A DNA stretch of 64,000 nucleotides from Sphagnum compactum (lineage: Eukaryota > Bryophyta > Sphagnopsida > Sphagnales), in assembly GCA_965153455.1 (NCBI GenBank), contig OZ234500.1:5642001-5706000 (forward strand). Reading direction: 5' to 3'. Within the stretch, counting starts at the first letter, position 1, and the number at the start of each line of letters is the position of its first letter. Shown piece by piece: positions 57,070 through 64,000 of the stretch. The notes under the pieces are model-generated. The model did not search any database. It was not told where the DNA came from and saw only the letters and a program-made list of their open reading frames with translations. The translations under genes were made by a program, and so were the position numbers.

Positions 57070-59330
57070 AAAATAATGCATAAATTATTTTTTTGTTTTG
57101 GGTTAAGCCTTTTGAATGGTTCATCCCATGTGTACACATTTTTTAATGTGAAATAGGATGATCACACCCCTTGTTTATATAATGTTCAAACTAGAAATGA
57201 AGAACAAACAATATGGGATAAGTTTTGAAGTTGCAACTTCCTCACTACTAAGTTGCAACTTTAAAACTTTCCTCATGCCTGTTTTTTTTAGTTTTTAGAT
57301 TTCTAAACAATTCAAGTACATAGTTCACTAGATAATGAGATAATCATTTAATTAATAGTGATTAAATTTTACATATATTTAAAATATAAACTATACACTA
57401 CAAATATTAAGTATTCATTATCAATTATTTAAATAACTAATAATTTTTTAATTTAACTAACTAATTATTTAGCTACTCACAACTTGTTACTACATAATTC
57501 ATACATAAATAAATAACTAAAATATTTTTAAATATTTCCTTACTTTTAAAAATCTGGTCGAATTATAGATAATATAATAATGTAAAAATATAATTATTAT
57601 ATTTAAAAATAACTATTAAAAATATTCATTTTCAAATTACAAATAATCAAATAATAATTGATATTAAAAAATAAATTCCCACACAAATTATTTATTTTAA
57701 TGTAACATTAAACTAATTATTTTAATTATTATATAAATAGGTTTATTATTGGAAAATTTGTTATCGGTCAAGTAATATTTTTTTTCCATTGGTAATTAAT
57801 AACTATAAATACAATAATATGCTGAATAGATATTAATATTTTTTAATTACTGTAATATTATTATATAATATTTGTCATAGATAAGTAATCGCAGATGTTT
57901 TAAATAAAAATTATTGTATAATAATTGTTGCCATTATAATCATTACAATAATTATTTTAACTACATTACAAATTTCCCAAAATTTGGATTTAGATTTAAA
58001 GTTATTAATTATAGATTGTGAATAATTATGTTCAATTAGAAAATAATTATGAAATTACTTTAATTAATTCTTATATGAAATAATTACAATGATTTAAATT
58101 TAGTTTAACATTAATTATAGTATTGATTTATTTTACTGTAAGAATATAAATTATATAGTATAAAAACTTATGTTCTAACTATTTAGTGTAACTTTTAATT
58201 AATAAATATATTCATTTATAACTATTTATAAAAGTGATGTAGTATGAACAAGTAGTTACAAGAGATAAATATTTTATATTAAAATCCATGTAGTTATGGT
58301 CATAACATTAATTATTTTAATTAAATTATGATTATTCTGGAAAATTAAATAAGAATAAAATTTTAAATCATAAATTATAGATTCTAATAAGAAATTTAAT
58401 TATAAATTAATTATTCAAGTTTGCAATTCTAACTTACAGATAAATTATGTAATACAAAGATTATATGTCACTATCGAATAATTATTATTAATATATAATT
58501 ATATTTTTAATATTAACAATTTACTGTAAATAAATATATAATGAGTAATATATACAATTATTTTTAGTGTATCTTTGTTTTTTAAATACATTAATTACAG
58601 CGACTTTGCTCATTATTTTAAAATTATTATAAAAATTTGAAATAAAATTCTTAATTATGAGACATAACTTTTCAATTAGGATACAATTTTATTATTATTA
58701 TTATTATTATTATTAAAACATAAGTGTTGTAAAGACAATATTTATTTTTGGGAACTATCATTTTAATTAATTTGAAAATTGATATTTTAATATTTATTTA
58801 TTTATTTTACATCAGCAGTAATAAATAATAAGTAAAATAATTTATCATAACTATTTTAAATTTGTAATAAAATTATTCTATTTTTTTGTGACATAGTAAC
58901 AATTATATATTGTAAGTACATAATTAAATATTATAGTATACTGGAATGTAATTCTTACAATTATAAAAATTAAATTAATTAATTTAATTATAGTGAAAAT
59001 ATTTTAATTTTTAAAATATTAAAAATTAAAATTATGAATAATTAAGTTGAATAATAAATTATGTGTTTATTATAATTAATGTATAAGTAAAGTAATTATT
59101 AAGATTATATAATAATTATAATAATTTTATTGTTATTAAAAATAAATATTTAACATAATAATTTATGTTGGCATATATTTAATTTTTCTGAAGTTATAAG
59201 TAATTTAATGTTATGAAATTAATATAATTACAATAGTCATATCAATGATATTAATTAGAATAAAAATACTATGAATATTAAGTTTAATCATAAATCAAAT
59301 TATTATAATTCATGTGTATAAATATATGTT
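57070..59330. other. Extremely AT-rich tract (about 2.3 kb)
   Basis: Almost entirely A and T with words such as AATTATTATAATTA and TTAATTAT, no reading frame of note and no recognisable repeat unit. It could be matrix-attachment-like DNA, an AT-rich transposon interior or strongly mutated heterochromatin. Confidence 0.7.
58688..58715 (+). repeat. (ATT)n microsatellite
   Basis: About nine ATT units within the AT-rich tract. Confidence 0.85.
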
Positions 59331-59970
59331 TAAGAAAAAGCAAAAGTGAAGGACGACAACAACAATAAAGGAGAGGAAAAAAGAGCAAAAGAGCAAAAGT
59401 GCAAAAGGAAAAAAAAGAAATAGTCACACAAAAAAGTAAGAACTTTAAGAATCACAAATGAAGGACCTTAATGTTGCCACACATGTTAATGAACCTACAA
59501 ACATGAAGCACCAAAAAAAACACAAGCAATACCAAAATTAAAAACAAAAAAAAAAAAAAATAAAAGAAAAAAACAGGCAAGGACAGTTGTGCAAATCACC
59601 AATCATAAATAGCTTGAACCTTGTGCAAAGTGGGGCCCAAGCTTTCACTTGGGTAAGATTTTTATTCTTGTGAAAGAAATAATTTTACAAAAGAATCGTT
59701 ACCAAGGCCATTGGGTATTGCCAAGAAACTTATATTTTGAATACCATACCCACCAACTTAAATTTGAAGCCTTGAAAACCTTAACCTAGAATATTTAAGT
59801 ATAGACTTGATGTAATGCCCTAAACACTAGACCTTACCTAGCTAGATCCTTACTAGTTTGAGAACTAGACTTGGGTAAAACCTTTTACCCCCATTCAAGT
59901 GTTTAATTTTTGAAATTCTTACATGGAGCCAGTTCATAGGTGTTGATCCTCAATTAGGTGATGACCAAAC
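59331..59970. other. Gene-free A-rich DNA before duplication copy B
   Basis: A-rich sequence with long A runs near 59512-59572; no gene. It does not resemble the DNA left of copy A, confirming the duplication breakpoint at about 59971. Confidence 0.5.
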
Positions 59971-62900
59971 CTATTTGGCCAACCCATGCAAAAGTTTGGA
60001 ATGAAGACTGGTTTTTACTGACTCTGTGAAAGGGGTGATTTCCTTTTCTATTTTGTAATGCAGCCACACTGGTGACCATCCACAAGAGGAATTAGCCAAA
60101 CTTGGCTATAGGTCAGAGAGGAAAGTAGAAACTTCTTCAGAATCCTACAATATTTTGGAAACCTCCTGTAGCCTGGAATATATTTTCTAAATAAATATAT
60201 CTATTTCAGAAACTTTTTCTCTCACCTTTCTTTTCACAAAAATCCTTGGTATGAGTTGCATTGGCTTTTTTATTGTTGCCAACTGGTGGAATTTTGCCCA
60301 AAACAGAAAAACTGTTCCAAGGCTCTTTTGAACTTTTGTTTCTTTAATTACATTTTTTTGAGTGCATTGGAAAGCTCACATAACTTGTGACCTCTCCCTG
60401 TCCAAATTGAATGCATTACTGTTGTCACACCACAAGATTTGAATGTCATGCAAACTTGCACAATGCAAGGGAATCAAGCCAATTAATAAAGACGTCACAC
60501 ATGTCAATAACATCTGTTTATTGTATGATCTGATGCTGAGATCTCTGTCTAAAGGCTATTATGTTAGGGTAAGCCCAAGACTGAGGGCATTACTGAAATA
60601 AGCCAACTGCATGCCCAATTTTAGTAATGCTCTCACCAGAGAGCACTGGCATTCTGTACTTCACAAAGCCTGTGATGAAAACAGAATGCCTCTCCGGGCA
60701 GAGGTATATTGCACACTACAACATCCCTCCAGATATAAGTTACAAAAATTGTAAAAGGAGTTTCCAATGCCAGATTGGATGTGAAATAGTTGATACCACT
60801 TTAGGGATTAAACAATCACAGACATTCGCTTCATGTGACAAATGGCTCATCATGTAATGGCTCTGCCCCTTATGGCAAGTTCAAACCAGCAACAGTTAAG
60901 AAATGTTCAATGCAGTTCCCAAAGTATGAACTCGCACTTCAGTAACACCTGCTGAACATTCCTCAAAATGTGGCACCAATTGAACTCTGCATCATTCAAT
61001 AGAGTCTCCCTGACAGGCAGAGCCAACAAAGCTATGAGCTTCACTGTGAAGATATGACATTGCTTTCAGTCCACATTCTTGTGAACCCTTTCTGGCATCT
61101 GAGAGAACAGGAAAAAAAAAAACTCAGAGAAATCACAACTGGTTCACAGGGCAATGAAGTATATTCATAGAACCAGAGAGTGTCAAATTTTGGAAACTGG
61201 ACATCTGGCATTTCTAACAAGTGATTTCCAGAACATGTAATCGCCTGACCTGCTGGATCACCAGGAAACTGACCCAAGAATGTAGTAGGTAACCCTAGAA
61301 ATCAGGAAGTTGTGCTCCAGTCAAAGAGAAGAAACAAGTATCTGAAGAGAATGAAGAAAAAAGTGTCTCAAGAAGCCCAACACCCCAGTAAGTTTCTGTC
61401 AAACCAAGAAACCTCCTTTGAAAATCAGAACATATCCAACACTATTAATGTGCCTGGTTCTCACAATGCACATGCTTCCCTTTCCAACTGAGAATAGCAT
61501 TGTACATTATTCTGAGTTTGGCAGGTCATTTACAAACATGTAACACAAAGTACTCATGTTACTGATAGTGATAATGTTGCCAAGTGTGAAATTCAATAGC
61601 TCTTCAGGATACACAATATGTAGATTGGAGCCTGAACACCCGCAATCTCTTGAGTCGTAGCCATGAGCTCCATTCTCTAGCTAATGAGCAAATACAGTGT
61701 CGTTTCTTCTAGGAGGGCGATCCGGGATTGTGCCTGCCAGATGTCAACAGAAATATAAGTACTCTTCATTTCCTGAAAATCATCCAGTGGAAACATTTTT
61801 GGCAAGAGAGTTCCATTATGAAGTCATCTCAGTATATATGAAGAAACAAACCTGGCTTGAACTTGGATGCCTCATGTCTTGCCAACTCCGGTGGCACTGG
61901 ACTGTTGCTTTGAACCAACATCTGTACAATGACATGCAGACAGTTACCAACCAGCATGCTAACAAATTTGTTGGCATAGCCACCCATAGACTCAACACTA
62001 CAAAACACAGCAGTCTCTGCCCAGCTCATTTGAACACTGTCACCTCATTGACCTAGATTGCCTGACCATGGAGTTAACAATTTGTTTGTACAGTAGATGT
62101 CTGATAGATGACTGGTGTAAAAAAAATCTCAACTGCCCAGAACCTTCCAGCACCTTCCAAACCTGAACTCAAGAAAGAGGTGACGAGATGTAAGCGAGTG
62201 GATTCCACCTAGCATGGCAAATTGTGGACGTCTATATTATAGCAGTTCCACTGAAGAAAATTCACAACACAAATTACCTGTTTCAGATCATAGAACACAT
62301 CTGAATCAAAAAGGGTCAAAAAGGTTGTCGCAACCCCAGTCTTCCCAGCACGACCAGTACGCCCTACAACCCAACAGAAGACAACCATTTTAGTCCAGAA
62401 TCAATGGACTCAACAACTTAGCTCCAATGAATTTCTTGCCTCCTCCACATCACACTCCAGAACATCCTTTCAGCCAGGCTCCATGTGCTCCTCAGATGCC
62501 AATAGTGAAAACGTTACAAAACTTCTTCCCCATATGTTGTGATGACATCTAGTTCCATGAAAACGGAAGGTACATACCAATACGATGTGTGTACATCTCA
62601 ATATTGCCTGGCATGTCATAGTTTATCACATGTGCTACATCCTGTACCAATTCCACACAAAATTGTCAGCCCCATACTGCTTCACATCTATATAAAACCA
62701 AAACTGCACAACATCTAATGTCCAACAGGCCTGCTAAAACTCATGATAGTCCATTTCCAGAGAAAAGATAGACCATCATGAACAAAAATACATGGCACAC
62801 CACTCCCTATGTGGATGCTAAAGAGGCACACAATTACTTCCAAGCTTTAACAACTTACAGGAATATCAATACCACGACCCGCAACATCAGTCGCAACAAG

Positions 62901-64000
62901 GCAGTTGAATCGTTTATTCCGAAAGCCCTCCAAGCTTATCTGAAACCAAAACACCAAAGATATGTTAACAATGTTTATCTTCATTAGTGCATCCATCAGC
63001 CTATGACGAAACACAGTGATTCCTGAAAAAACTTTAACAAGCTCCACATATCACGGCTCCAATGAACACGTATTTGCTGTTATGAGTCCAAATGTGCTCT
63101 CAGTAGGATTTCAAGGCCTCAAATATCTCTATTAGCAATTGCTGCAAGAAACACCCACACTTCACTGGAAAAGACTTGTATGCACCTCACGTTGCTCCTG
63201 AGTTTTGCCACCATGCAGAGTAGTCACACGGTAACCAGCCTTGTCCAGCTGCCTTGACAGAGAATCCGCATTCTTTTTCGTATTCACAAATATGATTGCT
63301 GTCTTGTCTCCCATCTCATTCAATACTCTACACAATCTGCATGCCATGCCATCAAAAACTACCTTAGAACAGACCACATTTCCACACCTTTAACTCCTGG
63401 GAAGTAGTTTCACCATCCAATACAGCAAAGCATGGCAGTGAGTGAAAGGTTCTTAACAGAACACAAGACATAAGAAAACAACCCACCATACACTAGGAAT
63501 GCACATGTTTTCGTACTCGCATCTCCAATTCCTCACAACTCCACAAAAACACTACCTACTCAAGCGAGTTCTATTGAAGCCCATGGAAGAATGTGAACAC
63601 TACCATACCTATCCAACTTCTCTGTCTCCTTCACCATGATGACATGCTGGGTGATGAGATCTGTTGCTTTCCCTGCAGTCCCTATTGTAACCTGCAAATA
63701 ATGAATCAACTTCTGAGCTCAAAATACCTCTATAATCATGTCTACAACTTAACACTTGAAACCGGATATCTCATTAATCCCCAGGGAAGCCTAACAGTAT
63801 GAAAACCAGAGACAAAAATAGAGCAGCAGAAGCCAGGAAGGATGTACATTCAGTGCTCTAGCGATTCCAAATATCAAAAGGGCAGACATAATTTGAATGG
63901 TCCTAATCACATGAACTCACCACGACAGGATTGCGAAGGTATTTCCTGGCCAATCGCTCCACTGCTGGTGGCATTGTTGCACTGAACATATATGTTGTCC
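59971..64000. repeat. Segmental duplication, copy B
   Basis: Same orientation as 18354-22399 and collinear with it, offset by about 41.6 kb, with small indels and scattered substitutions. It continues beyond the window. It contains the 3' half of an intact PRP28-like gene and the same 3' flank. Confidence 0.9.
61681..64000 (-). CDS. PRP28/RH21-like DEAD-box spliceosomal helicase, C-terminal half (runs off the right edge)
   Basis: Visible exons in gene order: >64000-63921 (SAT motif III), 63691-63609, 63336-63186, 62939-62859 (GRGID), 62641-62578, 62363-62278 (GRTGRAG), 61921-61852 and 61733-61681, all with GT-AG borders and matching phases; the stop is TAG at 61681-61683. The translated part covers motif III (SATMPP), the helicase C domain with VFVNTKK-like [38 protein letters not shown], and the Prp28-specific tail [16 protein letters not shown] followed by [10 protein letters not shown]. 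No exon has a stop or frameshift, and the residues lost in copy A are conserved here. The product is an ATP-dependent U5 snRNP helicase acting at the U1/U6 exchange step in the nucleus. Motifs I and II lie outside the window, so integrity of the whole gene cannot be judged. Confidence 0.9.

Overview
The window reads as nuclear DNA of a land plant with a large, repeat-rich genome. Three plant genes have GT-AG introns of modest size, one encodes a plastid-type protein with a transit peptide, and most of the remaining sequence is decayed Ty3/gypsy, LTR, CACTA-like and unclassified repeat DNA rich in C-to-T type stop codons. The amount of old retroelement decay fits a gymnosperm, fern or lycophyte better than a compact angiosperm genome, but the species cannot be fixed from this sequence.

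Layout. 1-1146 holds a frameshifted remnant of an ISXO2-like (IS1595/Merlin superfamily) transposase. 1164-3369 (minus) is a two-exon SET-domain gene of 679 codons whose stop lies 17 bases from the transposase stop. 3370-8002 is intergenic and probable leader DNA with a telo-box and local duplications. 8003-9636 (plus) is a three-exon gene for a 241-residue plastid membrane protein of the EMB1273 type. 9637-18353 is gene-free: a fold-back, LTR-like sequence, and degenerate minisatellite arrays split by a solo LTR.

18354-25802 (minus) is a dead copy of the spliceosomal DEAD-box helicase gene PRP28/RH21. It has four in-frame stops, one next to the DEAD box, lacks a conserved internal segment and has no recognisable 5' exons. 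Its 3' part is repeated, in the same orientation and 41.6 kb away, at 59971-64000, where every visible exon is open. The second copy is therefore probably the working gene; it runs off the right edge.

25803-53570 is a graveyard of mobile elements: four dispersed copies of an unclassified repeat (one lies at 16.3-17.7 kb), a nearly complete but dead gypsy element (33.4-41.0 kb, plus) with an extra ORF after integrase, a tail-to-tail partner (41.05-45.9 kb, minus) carrying a 139-bp CACTA-type MITE and a 914-bp solo LTR with a perfect 5-bp target duplication, and a gypsy derivative without pol (46.4-52.9 kb). Inside the last sits a CpG-rich reading frame of 140 codons (47637-48059, minus) broken by one stop, unlike anything around it and not recognised. 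53571-59970 has no gene: a CACTA-type end, a GTAGGTA-rich cluster and about 2.3 kb of extremely AT-rich DNA.

The genes do not form a pathway: one is a probable lysine methyltransferase, one a plastid membrane protein, one a U5 snRNP helicase. The most notable items are the Merlin-type transposase remnant (unusual for a plant), the dead/intact PRP28 pair, and the CpG-rich orphan frame.
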